Positions 45,312 through 53,847 are shown, counted from the stretch's first letter. The stretch is DNA of 64,000 nucleotides from Cupriavidus neocaledonicus (GCF_000372525.1 NZ_AQUR01000090.1:1-64000), one strand, 5' to 3'. Translations and numbers: made by a program. Notes: generated by a model from the letters alone, not told the origin.

Positions 45312-45362
45312 GTTGCGGACCCGCCGTGACCGCGGCGCCGGGGCATGGCGTCCACGGCAGAT

Positions 45363-45389
45363 TTACAACGCCTGGTAAGAACCACATGG
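45363..45389 (+). promoter_or_regulatory. TTACAACGC and GTAAGAACCACATGG elements between SDR and ligD
   Basis: TTACAACGC (45363-45371) is followed by GTAAGAACCACATGG (45375-45389), which resembles the GTAA-N4-TACATCG block at 38095 and 28763. They sit between the SDR promoter and ligD. Confidence 0.5.
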
Positions 45390-45411
45390 CGCCGGGGACG
45401 CATGCCGGTGA

Positions 45412-45426
45412 TGGGCGCGGTTGTGC
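45412..45426 (+). promoter_or_regulatory. Weak sigma54-like element upstream of ligD
   Basis: TGGGCGCGGTTGTGC has GG-N10-GC but GTGC instead of TTGC and a poor -24 half. It lies about 100 bases before the ligD ATG and 41 bases after the TTACAACGC element. Confidence 0.25.
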
Positions 45427-45528
45427 CGATCGGGCTGCCGCGTGCGGTGCGGCATGTAGGACGGGCGCCGATTTCAGCGCGGCCATGTGCTGCCTAAGCT
45501 GGATGCATCCACGCAACCGGCGACCGCC

Positions 45529-48369
45529 ATGGCCAAGACCACTTCGCAGGACTCGGGCGCGCAGGGCGCCGCTGGCAAGCGGGCCGCGAAGCCTGCCGGC
45601 AGCACGGGCGGCAAGCCCGGCAAGACGACCGCGGCCAAGCCCGCAAGCAAGTCCGCCGGCAAGACCGCACGCACGCGCGCCGCAAGCGCCCGCCCGGCGG
45701 CACGCGGCGCGGCCCCGGCCCCCGCAACACCCGCGGCGCTCGATAAATACCGCCGCATGCGCGACTTCGGCGCGACCCCCGAGCCCAGCGGCGCCGCTGG
45801 CCGCGCCGCACCGCGCAAGCGCGCCGCGGCGTTGTCGTTCGTGATCCAGAAGCATGCGGCGCGGCGGCTGCACTACGATTTCCGGCTGGAGCTGGGCGGC
45901 ACGCTCAAGAGCTGGGCCGTGCCCAAGGGGCCCAGCCTGGACCCGGCCGACAAGCGCATGGCGGTCCATGTGGAAGACCATCCGATGGACTACGCCGGCT
46001 TCGAAGGCGTGATTCCCGCCGGCCACTATGGCGCCGGCACGGTGATCGTCTGGGACCGCGGCACCTGGGTGCCGGTGGGCGACGCCGAGGCAGGCTACCG
46101 CAGCGGCAAGCTCAAGTTCGAGCTGCGCGGCGAAAAGCTGCACGGACACTGGACCCTGGTGCGCATGCACGGCAGCCGGCAGAAGGAGCAGGACGCCTGG
46201 CTGCTGATCAAGGAACGCGACGATGCCGCGGTGCCGGCGTCGGAGTTCGACGTGGTCGAAGCCCTGCCCGACAGCGTGCTGGGCGGCACGCAGCGCAAGC
46301 CCGCCGCCAAGCGCGCCGGCGCCGGCAAGCCAGCCACGGCGGCCGGAGAGGCCGGAGCGGCCGGAGCGGCAGAAGCGGCTATGCCTGCAGCGCACGATGC
46401 CCGCCGCGCGCTCAAGCCCCCGCCCGGCGCAACCCGCGCGGCGCTGCCGCTGGCACTGGCGCCGCAACTGGCAACGCTGGTCGAAAAACCGCCGCCCGAC
46501 GCCGCGGCCTGGCGCTACGAAATCAAGTTCGACGGCTACCGACTGCTGGCGCGCGTCGACGGCAAGGACGTGCGGCTGTTCACGCGCCAGGGCCACGACT
46601 GGACCGGCAAGCTGCGCGCGGTGGCCCGTGACGTCGGCGCGCTGGGCCTGCCCGACGGCTGGCTCGACGGCGAGATCGTGGTGCTCGGCAAGCACGGCGA
46701 GACCGACTTCCAGGCCTTGCAGAATGCGTTCGACACTTCGCGTGTCGAAGCCATCCAGTACTTTGTCTTCGACTTGCCGTACTTTGCCGGCCACGACCTG
46801 CGCAAGGTGCCGCTGGTGGAGCGCCGCGCGCTGCTGCGCCGGATCTTCACGCTCAATGCCTCGCCGCGGTTGCAGTTCAGCGAAGACTTCGAAGCCAGCG
46901 CCGGCGACATGCTCGATGCGGCGTGCCGCATGAAGCTGGAAGGCGTGATCGGCAAGCGCGTCGACTCCGGCTACGTCAGCGCGCGCAGCAATACGTGGAT
47001 CAAGCTCAAATGCACCTTGCGCCAGGAATTCGTGGTGGCGGGCTTTACCGATCCCAAGGGCAGCCGCACCGGCATCGGCTCGCTGCTGCTGGGCGTGCAC
47101 GACAGCGGCGGACGCCTGCGCTATGCCGGCAATGTCGGCACCGGCTTCGACACCCGCACGCTGGACGAGCTGCGCGCGCAACTGGACGCGTTGCGTGCCG
47201 ATGCCGCGCCGTTCCACACGGTGCCGGCGGGCGTGCGCGGGCATTGGGTCAAGCCCAGGCTGGTGGCCGAAGTCTCGTTCGGCAGCTGGACCCGCGAAGG
47301 CCGGGTGCGCCATGCGGTGTTCCACGGCCTGCGCACCGACAAGCCCGCCGGCGCGGTTTCGGTGGAGCAGCCGGCGGCGCCCGCGGGCCAAGGCAAGGCG
47401 GCGGCCACGACGCGGGAGAAAGCCACGGGCAGGCCCGCGCCGGGGAAGAAGGCCGGCGCGGCCAAGCGCCAGACCGCGGTGGGCGGCAAGGTCTCGATCA
47501 GCCACGCCGAACGCGTGATCGATGCCGGGTCGGGCCTGACCAAGGGCGAACTGGTGCGCTACTACGAACGCGCCGCGCCGCTGATGCTGCCGCACCTGCG
47601 CGGACGGCCGATCGCGATGGTGCGGGCGCCCTCGGGCGTGGGCGGCGAGCAGTTCTTCCAGCGCCACAGCGACACGCTGCGCGTGGAGGGACTCAACGTG
47701 CTGGACCCGGGCCTGTGGCCGGGACATCCCGCCCTGCTGGAGATCGCCTCGGCCGAGGCACTGGTCGCGGCGGCGCAGCTCAACGTGGTGGAATTCCACA
47801 CCTGGAATGCGAGCAAGCGCAGCATCGACCGGCCCAACCGCATCATCTTCGACCTCGACCCCGGCGAGGGGGTGCCCTGGGCCCAGGTGCGGGAGGCGGC
47901 CGCGCTGATGAAGGCGCTGCTGGACGAGCTGGGTCTGTCCAGCTTCCTCAAGACCAGCGGTGGCAAGGGCCTGCACGTGGTGGTGCCGGTGACGCCGCGC
48001 GCGGGCTGGGACGAGCTGAAGGATTTCGCGCGCGACGTGGTGCTGCACATGGCCGCGACGCTGCCGCAGCGCTTCGTCGCCAAGAGTGGCGCGCGTAACC
48101 GGGTTGGCAAGATTTTCATCGATTACCTGCGCAACGGCATGGGCGCGACCACGGTAGCGGCGTTCTCGGCACGCGCGCGGCCCGGGCTGGGCGTATCGAT
48201 TCCGGTGGCGTGGGACGAACTGGAGGCACTGACCAGCGCCGCGCAGTGGACCGTCGCCAACGTCGAAGCCAGGCTGGACGCGCTGGAGGCGGCGGATCCG
48301 TGGGCCGACTACGCCGGCACCCGGCAGGCCATCACGCGCGCCGCGGCACGGCTGGCGCGGACCGGCTAG
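45529..48369 (+). CDS. ligD: Multifunctional DNA ligase D for non-homologous end joining
   Basis: The 946-residue protein has all three LigD modules. A phosphoesterase domain (VIQKHAARRLHYDFRLELGG; about residues 100-250) is followed by the ATP-dependent ligase (K333 in YEIKFDGYRLL is the adenylated lysine). The polymerase/primase (ISHAERVIDAGSGLTKGELV; IIFDLDPGEGVPW with catalytic aspartates) comes last. The first 80 residues are a KPA-rich leader. It joins double-strand breaks with Ku, encoded 3.1 kb downstream. The ATG at 45529 is chosen over the GTG at 45487. Confidence 0.95.
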   Translation: MAKTTSQDSGAQGAAGKRAAKPAGSTGGKPGKTTAAKPASKSAGKTARTRAASARPAARGAAPAPATPAALDKYRRMRDFGATPEPSGAAGRAAPRKRAAALSFVIQKHAARRLHYDFRLELGGTLKSWAVPKGPSLDPADKRMAVHVEDHPMDYAGFEGVIPAGHYGAGTVIVWDRGTWVPVGDAEAGYRSGKLKFELRGEKLHGHWTLVRMHGSRQKEQDAWLLIKERDDAAVPASEFDVVEALPDSVLGGTQRKPAAKRAGAGKPATAAGEAGAAGAAEAAMPAAHDARRALKPPPGATRAALPLALAPQLATLVEKPPPDAAAWRYEIKFDGYRLLARVDGKDVRLFTRQGHDWTGKLRAVARDVGALGLPDGWLDGEIVVLGKHGETDFQALQNAFDTSRVEAIQYFVFDLPYFAGHDLRKVPLVERRALLRRIFTLNASPRLQFSEDFEASAGDMLDAACRMKLEGVIGKRVDSGYVSARSNTWIKLKCTLRQEFVVAGFTDPKGSRTGIGSLLLGVHDSGGRLRYAGNVGTGFDTRTLDELRAQLDALRADAAPFHTVPAGVRGHWVKPRLVAEVSFGSWTREGRVRHAVFHGLRTDKPAGAVSVEQPAAPAGQGKAAATTREKATGRPAPGKKAGAAKRQTAVGGKVSISHAERVIDAGSGLTKGELVRYYERAAPLMLPHLRGRPIAMVRAPSGVGGEQFFQRHSDTLRVEGLNVLDPGLWPGHPALLEIASAEALVAAAQLNVVEFHTWNASKRSIDRPNRIIFDLDPGEGVPWAQVREAAALMKALLDELGLSSFLKTSGGKGLHVVVPVTPRAGWDELKDFARDVVLHMAATLPQRFVAKSGARNRVGKIFIDYLRNGMGATTVAAFSARARPGLGVSIPVAWDELEALTSAAQWTVANVEARLDALEAADPWADYAGTRQAITRAAARLARTG

Positions 48370-48403
48370 CCTGCGCCAGCGGACTCCCTCGCGGACGTGG
48401 CGG

Positions 48404-48418
48404 CGGCACATTTCTTGC
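48404..48418 (+). promoter_or_regulatory. Sigma54 promoter of the small exported protein gene
   Basis: CGGCACATTTCTTGC matches GGCACR-N4-TTGC with one change (A for G at the seventh base). Transcription would start near 48430, 67 bases before the ATG at 48497. Confidence 0.72.
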
Positions 48419-48496
48419 CCGTTGGTGGCGAGCGTGTCCCGGCGCTATCCACGCAGCAAGCCGCGCCGGGTCGGCAACACCCTACGGAGACAGACC

Positions 48497-48898
48497 ATGC
48501 CCCCACTCAAGATCATCGCGAACCTGCGCGCCGCCGGCACCACCGGCGCGGCCCCGCGCAATCGCCGCAGCCTGCGCCGCCTGCTGGTGTCGTGCGCCAT
48601 GCTGTCCTGCGCCGCCGCACCGGTGCAGGCCAAGCTGCCTCCGCCGACGCCCGAGCAGCAGCAGGCCGCCGAAGCCAAGAAGGCCAAGGAAGCCGAAACC
48701 GCCAAGCAGCAAGCCGACGCGCTGGCCGCGGTGCAGGACCGCATTGCCGCACGCTTTGGCAAGGGCACCGACTACAAGGGCTGGACCGAGCCGGGCAAGA
48801 TCCCGCAGAAGGCAGCCGAAGCGCCGCGCTCCACCGGCCCGCAAGGCGGCACCTCGCCCAGCGCCGAGGCCCATAGCGGCGAGGCGGCGCGCCGCTAG
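48497..48898 (+). CDS. Small exported protein of unknown function
   Basis: I do not recognise this 133-residue protein. An N-terminal basic stretch (to residue 28) leads into a hydrophobic signal-like segment LLVSCAMLSCAAAPVQA. After the likely cut comes a helical, charged region with EQQQAAEAKKAKEAETAKQQ, then a polar tail. The long basic lead suggests either a later start or a Tat-like signal without twin arginines in the right context. It has its own sigma54 promoter and lies between ligD and a hybrid kinase. Confidence 0.65.
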   Translation: MPPLKIIANLRAAGTTGAAPRNRRSLRRLLVSCAMLSCAAAPVQAKLPPPTPEQQQAAEAKKAKEAETAKQQADALAAVQDRIAARFGKGTDYKGWTEPGKIPQKAAEAPRSTGPQGGTSPSAEAHSGEAARR

Positions 48899-48979
48899 CC
48901 CCGCACGGCGATCCGGCAGGTTTCGGTCCGGATGCCGGCATGCCACCCCGCGCTTTGCCCGCCCGCGACGTTGCCAAGC

Positions 48980-48994
48980 CGGCACGCCTCTTGC
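48980..48994 (+). promoter_or_regulatory. Sigma54 promoter upstream of the hybrid kinase gene
   Basis: CGGCACGCCTCTTGC matches GGCACG-N4-TTGC exactly. The start near 49006 leaves a 216-base leader before the kinase ATG at 49222, containing a small reading frame and two TTACACGC elements. Confidence 0.8.
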
Positions 48995-49057
48995 CACTGC
49001 GAAGCGGAACGGCCCGCGCAAAACTCCGCGGCGATGTTGATGAACAAGGGGACGGCG

Positions 49058-49225
49058 ATGATCTGGGGGATGGGGGATTGCAGGATTTTCAAAGGCAGTG
49101 CGCGCCACCGTGGTAAGTCTTACACGCGACACCCCAGGACCGGCGCGCATTTACACGCCGCGACCGTGCCGTGCCGCCCGATGTCGGGGGCGCGCGCCGT
49201 AGCGCCGCGCAAGGTGCAGCCATGA
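49058..49225 (+). CDS. Possible leader peptide upstream of the hybrid kinase
   Basis: A 55-codon frame begins at an ATG with a good ribosome site (AAGGGGA, five bases upstream) and ends in an ATGA overlap with the kinase start, which is how coupled genes are arranged. The peptide (MIWGMGDCRIFKGSARHR and on) is basic and resembles nothing I know. It may only be a chance frame. Confidence 0.25.
   Translation: MIWGMGDCRIFKGSARHRGKSYTRHPRTGAHLHAATVPCRPMSGARAVAPRKVQP
49120..49159 (+). promoter_or_regulatory. TTACACGCG and TTACACGCC elements in the kinase leader
   Basis: TTACACGCG (49120-49128) and TTACACGCC (49151-49159) are two exact fits to TTACAnGC-type elements of this island, 31 bp apart. 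The first is also half of GTAAGTCTTAC. They lie downstream of the promoter at 48980. Confidence 0.5.
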
Positions 49226-51255
49226 AGCCGCAAAGCACGCGCGCCGCGCTGATCCTGAATGTGGAGGATCGTGAAGGACCGCGCTACGTCAAGAGCCGCA
49301 TCCTGCATCGCGGCGGCTTTTCCGTGATCGAGGCCGTCACCGGCCATTCGGCGTTGTCGCTGGTGCGCCAGCACGAGCCGTCGCTGGTGCTGCTGTCGGC
49401 CAAGCTGCCCGATATCAGCGGCCTCGAAGTGTGCCGCCTGCTCAAGGAAGATCCGCAGACGGCGCGCACGCTGGTGCTGCTGACCTCGCCCGGGCTGGCG
49501 CAGTCGCGGCAGCGCGTGGAGGCGCTGAACTGTGGCGCCGACGGTTACCTGGTCGAGCCCGCGGAACCCGAGGAAGTGCTGTCCAGCATCCAGGCGCTGC
49601 TGCGCCTGCGCGGGGCCGAAGACGCCTACCACCGCACCTCGCGCGCGCTGCACGAGCATGAGGACATGTTCCGCCAGCTCGCCGAATCGCTGGCCGACGT
49701 GGTCTGGATCCTCGATCCGACAACGCGGCGGCTGCTGTTTGCCAGTTCGTCGCTGGCGACGATCTGCGGCCACTCGCCCGAGCAGCTGATGGACGATCCC
49801 CGCCGCTGCCTGGAACGCGTCGCGCCGTCCGACCGCGCGCGCGTCGAAGCCGCCGTGAGCAGCATGCTAAGCGACGGCAACATGGATATCGAATTCGCAC
49901 TGGCCCTGCCCGGCGGCGAGACGCGCGAAGTCCGCGCGCGCGCGTTCCCCATGCGCAGCCGTGGCGGCGCCGACGACAACGGCCCGCAGGCTGTCGCGGG
50001 CGGCCCGCCGCTGCGCATTGCCGGGATCTGCCAGGATGTGACGCTGCAGAAACGCGCCGGGCGCACGCTGCGCAACGAGGAACGGCGCAAGGACCAGTTC
50101 CTGGCGATGCTGGCGCATGAGCTGCGCAACCCGCTGGCGCCGTTGCGCAGCGCCGCCGACCTGCTGCAGCAACTCGCGCCGACGCGCGAGGACATGTTCC
50201 GCGCGCGCGACATCATCGGCCGGCAGGTGCACCACCTGACCCGCCTGGTCGACGAGCTGCTCGACATCTCGCGCTTCAACCAGGGCCGCATCACGCTGCG
50301 GCAAGACCTGGTGGAGCTGCGCACCGCGCTCAATACCGCGGTGGAAGCGGTGCGTCCGGTGCTCGACGCCTACCGGCACACGCTGCGGCTGTCGCTGCCC
50401 GAACAGCCGCTGCCGGTGCGCGGCGACCTGGTGCGCCTGACGCAGATCTTCAGCAACCTGCTGCAGAACGCGGCCGCGTACACCCCGGCCGGGGGCGTGA
50501 TCTCGGTCGAAGCCGGCTTCGACGAGAGCGCGCCCGAGACCGTGCCGGATGCGGTTTCGGGCGGACAGGTGACGGTACGCGTGCGCGACAACGGCACCGG
50601 CCTGTCCGCAGCACTGCAGCGGCAACTGTTCGATCCGCTGGCCCCGCCCGACCCGGCCGGGGACAACGAGGCCCCCACGGAAGCATCGCACAGCGCCTTT
50701 CCGCATGATGGACCGGGCATTGGCCTCACGCTGGTGCAAAAGCTGGTGCAGCTGCACGGCGGCACCATCCGCGCCTTCAGCGCGGGCCCCGGCCAGGGCA
50801 GCACCTTCACCGTGACGCTGCCGGTCGAGCCGTGGCAGCACTGGCATCCCGGGTCCGGCAAGGCCGGCCCGCGACGCAGCGTGCCGCGCCGCATCCTGTT
50901 GGTGGACGACAACGTCGACGCGCTCGAGGCCATGACGATGGCGCTGCAGGCCATGGGGCACACCGTGGTGACCGCGCCCGACGGCCCCAGCGCGCTGGCG
51001 CGCGCCAGCGACGCGCGCCCGGACCTGGTGCTGCTGGACCTGGGCATGCCGGCCATGGACGGCTTCGAAACCGTGCGCCGGCTGCGCGCGCTGCCCGAAC
51101 TGCGCGGCGCCAGGCTGGTCGCGCTGACCGGCTTCGGCCAGCCCGAGGACCGCCGCCGCGCACTGGCGGCGGGATTCGACCAGCACCTGGTCAAGCCCGC
51201 CGACCTGGACGCGCTGACGCGGCTGCTCGATGAACTGGACCAGGAGCGCGCCTAG
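49222..51255 (+). CDS. Hybrid sensor kinase, pseudo-REC-PAS-HisKA-HATPase-REC
   Basis: The 677-residue protein begins with a receiver-like domain whose phosphate site is lost: S59 stands in place of aspartate (LVLLSAKLPDISG) and YLVEP replaces YLxKP. A PAS domain (about residues 150-275), an intact H-box ([16 protein letters not shown]) and ATP site (NLLQNAAAYTPAGG, RVRDNGTGLS, GPGIGLTLVQKL) follow. The C-terminal receiver is complete (LVDDNVDALEAM, LLDLGMPAMDG, HLVKP). It is cytosolic. The ku gene follows in the same direction, suggesting co-transcription from the sigma54 promoter at 48980. Confidence 0.9.
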   Translation: MKPQSTRAALILNVEDREGPRYVKSRILHRGGFSVIEAVTGHSALSLVRQHEPSLVLLSAKLPDISGLEVCRLLKEDPQTARTLVLLTSPGLAQSRQRVEALNCGADGYLVEPAEPEEVLSSIQALLRLRGAEDAYHRTSRALHEHEDMFRQLAESLADVVWILDPTTRRLLFASSSLATICGHSPEQLMDDPRRCLERVAPSDRARVEAAVSSMLSDGNMDIEFALALPGGETREVRARAFPMRSRGGADDNGPQAVAGGPPLRIAGICQDVTLQKRAGRTLRNEERRKDQFLAMLAHELRNPLAPLRSAADLLQQLAPTREDMFRARDIIGRQVHHLTRLVDELLDISRFNQGRITLRQDLVELRTALNTAVEAVRPVLDAYRHTLRLSLPEQPLPVRGDLVRLTQIFSNLLQNAAAYTPAGGVISVEAGFDESAPETVPDAVSGGQVTVRVRDNGTGLSAALQRQLFDPLAPPDPAGDNEAPTEASHSAFPHDGPGIGLTLVQKLVQLHGGTIRAFSAGPGQGSTFTVTLPVEPWQHWHPGSGKAGPRRSVPRRILLVDDNVDALEAMTMALQAMGHTVVTAPDGPSALARASDARPDLVLLDLGMPAMDGFETVRRLRALPELRGARLVALTGFGQPEDRRRALAAGFDQHLVKPADLDALTRLLDELDQERA

Positions 51256-51310
51256 CGTCATGCCCGCGCCCGCCGGAGCCTTCACCCAAGCATTCAACAA
51301 GGAGCTATCC

Positions 51311-51502
51311 GTGCATACCACGCCCGATCCCGACATCCCGCCCCGCGAGCCCGAAGTCCCGCCGCCGGAGCCGCCGCCGGGCCCGCCCCAACCCGTGGAA
51401 GACCCGCCTCCGGGCGACATGCCGCCACCGCCGCCGCAACGCGCGGGCGCCCGTGGCAAAGGAGCGATCAAGTGTCTCGCATCATCTGGAAAGGCGCCAT
51501 AG
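51311..51502 (+). CDS. Proline-rich small protein overlapping ku
   Basis: A GTG at 51311, six bases after AAGGAG, opens a 63-residue frame that is mostly proline and glutamate (REPEVPPPEPPPGPPQP). It is certainly disordered and has no known family. It overlaps the start of ku by 31 bases, so the two may be translationally coupled. It could be real or only an artefact of high GC. Confidence 0.45.
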   Translation: MHTTPDPDIPPREPEVPPPEPPPGPPQPVEDPPPGDMPPPPPQRAGARGKGAIKCLASSGKAP

Positions 51503-52554
51503 CCTTCGGCCTCGTCAACATTCCCGTCGTGCTGCGCCCCGCGTCGCGCAGCCAGTCGCTCGACCTGGACCTGCTGGACGTGCGCGACATGGCCCCGGTG
51601 GGCTACCAGCGCATCAACAAGAGCACCGGCAAGCCGGTCGACAAGGAGCATATCGTCAAGGGCTACCAGTACGCCAAGGACGAGTACGTGCTGCTCAACG
51701 ATGAAGATTTCCGCCGGGCCAATGTCGAGGCCACGCAGACCGTGGACATCGTCAGCTTTGTCGACGCCGAGAGCATTCCGCCGTACTACTTCGACACTCC
51801 GTACTACCTCGAGCCCGACAAGCGCGGCGAGCGCGGCTATGCACTGCTGCACGAGACCATGCGCCGCACCGGCAAGGCCGCGCTGGCGCTGGTGGTGCTG
51901 CGCGCCCGCCAGCACCTCGCGGCGATGCTGGTGCATGACGATGCGCTGGTGCTGAACACCATGCGCTTCGCCGACGAGGTGCTGCCGATCGCCGAACTGC
52001 GCCTGCCCAAGGCAGCCAGCGGCAAGGCCACCGGCGCACGCGCGCGCGAGATCGAGATGGCCACCAAGCTGGTCGAAGACATGACCGAGGACTGGGCCCC
52101 CGAGCAATACCGGGACACTTACCGCGACGACCTGATGGCGCGCATCGAGGAAAAGATCGAATCCGGCAAGACCCACCAGCTGACCCCGGCCGCGGAAGAG
52201 GAAGAAGCCCCGCGCCAGGGCGCCAAGGTCATCGACATGGTGGCGCTGCTGCGCCAGAGCCTGGGCAAGCGCGGCGGCAAGGGCAAGCAGGAAGACGAGA
52301 GCGAGGCCGAGGCCGAGACCGAAACCGAGACCGATGCCGAAGCCGAAGCCGAGCCCGCGCGCCGCAAGACCCCTGCGCGGCACGCCGCCGCGCGCAAGCA
52401 GCCCGCGGCGAAGCGCTCCAGCGCCACGCCGGCCAGGCGCACGCGCAGTACGAGCTCGAAGACCACCAGCACCAAGCGCCCCGCCAAGAGCGGATCGCAC
52501 GCGCCGGCCGCGCGCAAGAGCGCCGGCGCGACAGGCAGGAAGCGCGCGGCTTGA
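51472..52554 (+). CDS. ku: Ku protein of bacterial non-homologous end joining
   Basis: The 360-residue protein has the bacterial Ku core (SRIIWKGAIAFGLVNIPVVL at the start; EHIVKGYQYAKDEYVLL; residues 1-255), which forms a dimer ring around DNA ends and recruits LigD. The remaining 100 residues are an E/A stretch followed by a lysine/arginine/alanine-rich tail, as seen in Ku proteins that bind internal DNA. The start is a GTG at 51472 after AAAGGAGCGATCAA. Together with LigD it can repair double-strand breaks in non-dividing cells. Confidence 0.95.
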   Translation: MSRIIWKGAIAFGLVNIPVVLRPASRSQSLDLDLLDVRDMAPVGYQRINKSTGKPVDKEHIVKGYQYAKDEYVLLNDEDFRRANVEATQTVDIVSFVDAESIPPYYFDTPYYLEPDKRGERGYALLHETMRRTGKAALALVVLRARQHLAAMLVHDDALVLNTMRFADEVLPIAELRLPKAASGKATGARAREIEMATKLVEDMTEDWAPEQYRDTYRDDLMARIEEKIESGKTHQLTPAAEEEEAPRQGAKVIDMVALLRQSLGKRGGKGKQEDESEAEAETETETDAEAEAEPARRKTPARHAAARKQPAAKRSSATPARRTRSTSSKTTSTKRPAKSGSHAPAARKSAGATGRKRAA

Positions 52555-52600
52555 ACGCCCGGCGAGCCACGACGACACCACCGTCCACACGTGCCGCCTG

Positions 52601-52627
52601 TGTACCCCCTCTCCCGCGCGGAGAGGG
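52601..52627. repeat. REP-like hairpin repeat, copy 2
   Basis: TGTACCCCCTCTCC, a CGCGC loop and GGAGAGGG form an 8-bp perfect stem. The leading TGTGTAC and CCCTCTCC match the copy at 21112. It lies between ku and the convergent BON gene and may act as a terminator. Confidence 0.7.
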
Positions 52628-52707
52628 CCAGCGCCTCGACGGAGTTCAACACGTCGGGAATGCCGCCGGCTGCCCTGAAGGCGTCGACAGCATGCCACCA
52701 CCGCCCT

Positions 52708-53142
52708 TCATCGCGCCGACACCTTCAAATTGTCATTGACCGACGTCACGCCCTCGACGCTGCGAATCGTCTTCAACGCAAGGTCATGCTGCTGCTGCGT
52801 CGGCACCGTGCCGCTGACCTCAACCGCGCCCTGCTGCGTCTTCACATGAATGCCGGTGGACTTGAGATCCTTGATGCCGAGCAGCCGGGTCTTGATTTTC
52901 GTAGTGATGGCGCTGTCCTCGAGGCTTTGCCCGGCCGGGTCGACCCCAGTCACCGCGCTGGTATCCGGGTCGGGCCGCCCCGGCATGCCCGGCGCCGAGT
53001 TGACCGGTGCCACCGGCGCATCGTCGGCAGCAACGAAGACCAGCCCGCTCTTGTCGAGCGCCAGCGCACTGCCGGCAGCCGCCGCCAGCGCCGCGGCGCA
53101 GGCCATGCGCACGGTGCGCGCGGTGATTCGGGAAAATCGCAT
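52708..53142 (-). CDS. Exported BON-domain protein
   Basis: The 144-residue protein has a signal peptide (RTVRMACAAALAAAAGSALA) and one C-terminal BON domain: SAITTKIKTRLLGIKDLKST, VKTQQGAVEVSGTVPTQQQ and VEGVTSVNDNLKV. The arrangement is like one half of OsmY, a periplasmic stress protein. The start at 53142 follows AAGGAGGAAGCC; the earlier in-frame start at 53208 lacks a signal peptide in the right place. It is divergent from the Q/G-rich gene, with TTACA elements between. Confidence 0.87.
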   Translation of the reverse strand: MRFSRITARTVRMACAAALAAAAGSALALDKSGLVFVAADDAPVAPVNSAPGMPGRPDPDTSAVTGVDPAGQSLEDSAITTKIKTRLLGIKDLKSTGIHVKTQQGAVEVSGTVPTQQQHDLALKTIRSVEGVTSVNDNLKVSAR

Positions 53143-53192
53143 GGCTTCCTCCTTGACGGTCCAGCGCACCCGCTGCCGGGCCGGCACGCGGC

Positions 53193-53207
53193 GCCACTGG
53201 CAAGCCA
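53193..53207 (-). promoter_or_regulatory. Weak sigma54-like element of the exported BON gene
   Basis: Minus-strand TGGCTTGCCAGTGGC has GG-N10-GC but TGGC in place of TTGC. It is in a suitable position 51 bases before the ATG. Confidence 0.3.
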
Positions 53208-53270
53208 TTTTTCAGCAAGCTCCATACCCGCGGCGGCGGGCCGGGTTGGGCCCACCGCAGCCGGCGGGAC

Positions 53271-53298
53271 GCTGTGTAAAACGGGCCACGCGTTGTAA
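53271..53298 (-). promoter_or_regulatory. Direct repeat TTACACAGC / TTACAACGC in a second divergent gap
   Basis: On the minus strand TTACAACGC (53290-53298) and TTACACAGC (53271-53279) are exactly 19 bp apart, the same spacing as at 28770-28797. They lie between the exported BON gene and the Q/G-rich gene. Confidence 0.55.
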
Positions 53299-53371
53299 AA
53301 GCGCCGCGGCGCGCGCGTGGCGCATCGCGCGCATCGCACCGACCCAGGCGGCGTAGCGGCGCTGTCGCGCT

Positions 53372-53386
53372 TGGCATGGCGATTGC
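53372..53386 (+). promoter_or_regulatory. Sigma54 promoter of the Q/G-rich gene
   Basis: TGGCATGGCGATTGC matches TGGCAYG-N4-TTGC completely. Transcription would begin near 53398, 31 bases before the ATG. Confidence 0.8.
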
Positions 53387-53428
53387 GAAGCAAGGTCTGC
53401 GGCAGTTCGCCGCGTCAAGGAGCTAGCA

Positions 53429-53725
53429 ATGGGACAGCAGCAACAGCCGGGTCAATCGCAGTCGGGCCAATCGCAATCGGGCCAGAAGCAGCAGGAACAA
53501 TCGCAAACTGGCCAACGCGGCAGCCAGCAGCAACCTGGACAACAAGGCGGCGGGCAGATGGGTGACAAGGACCGCATGCAGGATCAACAGCAGCAGCAGG
53601 ACCGCGGCAGCTCGCAGCCTGGCCAGCAAAGCGGCCAGCGCAGCGGCCAGCAAAGCGGCCAGGGCGGGCAGATGGGTGGTCAGCAGGGTGGACAAGGCGG
53701 ACAAGGCGGACAACGCCAGCAGTAA
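53429..53725 (+). CDS. Glutamine/glycine-rich low-complexity protein
   Basis: The 98-residue protein is composed almost entirely of Q, G, S, R and a few D/M residues (GQQQQPGQSQSGQ and QQSGQGGQMGGQ repeats). It has no fold signature and is probably disordered; its composition resembles desiccation- or stress-related hydrophilins, with glycine high and hydrophobic residues nearly absent. AAGGAGCTAGCA precedes the ATG and a sigma54 promoter lies close upstream. A terminator follows at 53827. Confidence 0.7.
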   Translation: MGQQQQPGQSQSGQSQSGQKQQEQSQTGQRGSQQQPGQQGGGQMGDKDRMQDQQQQQDRGSSQPGQQSGQRSGQQSGQGGQMGGQQGGQGGQGGQRQQ

Positions 53726-53826
53726 CACCCAGCCGCTACAACAAGGCAGCTATCCGGGTATGTGCGTGAGCAACATGCGGTGCTGACGCAGGGGCATACG
53801 CCGGAGATTGGCAGGCCGGAACCCTG

Positions 53827-53847
53827 AAAGGGGCTCCGGCCCTTTTT
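53827..53847 (+). terminator. Rho-independent terminator
   Basis: AAAGGG and CCCTTT enclose a 7-base loop, and T5 follows. It ends the transcript of the Q/G-rich gene and closes the stress island. Confidence 0.7.

Noticed and set aside
45022-48411. An 1129-codon open frame on the minus strand
   Set aside because: It is antisense to ligD, which has clear domains on the plus strand. The protein has no motif and typical shadow composition.
48932-49057. Upstream extension of the small leader frame before the hybrid kinase
   Set aside because: No ribosome site precedes the earlier starts and part lies before the predicted transcription start at 49006.
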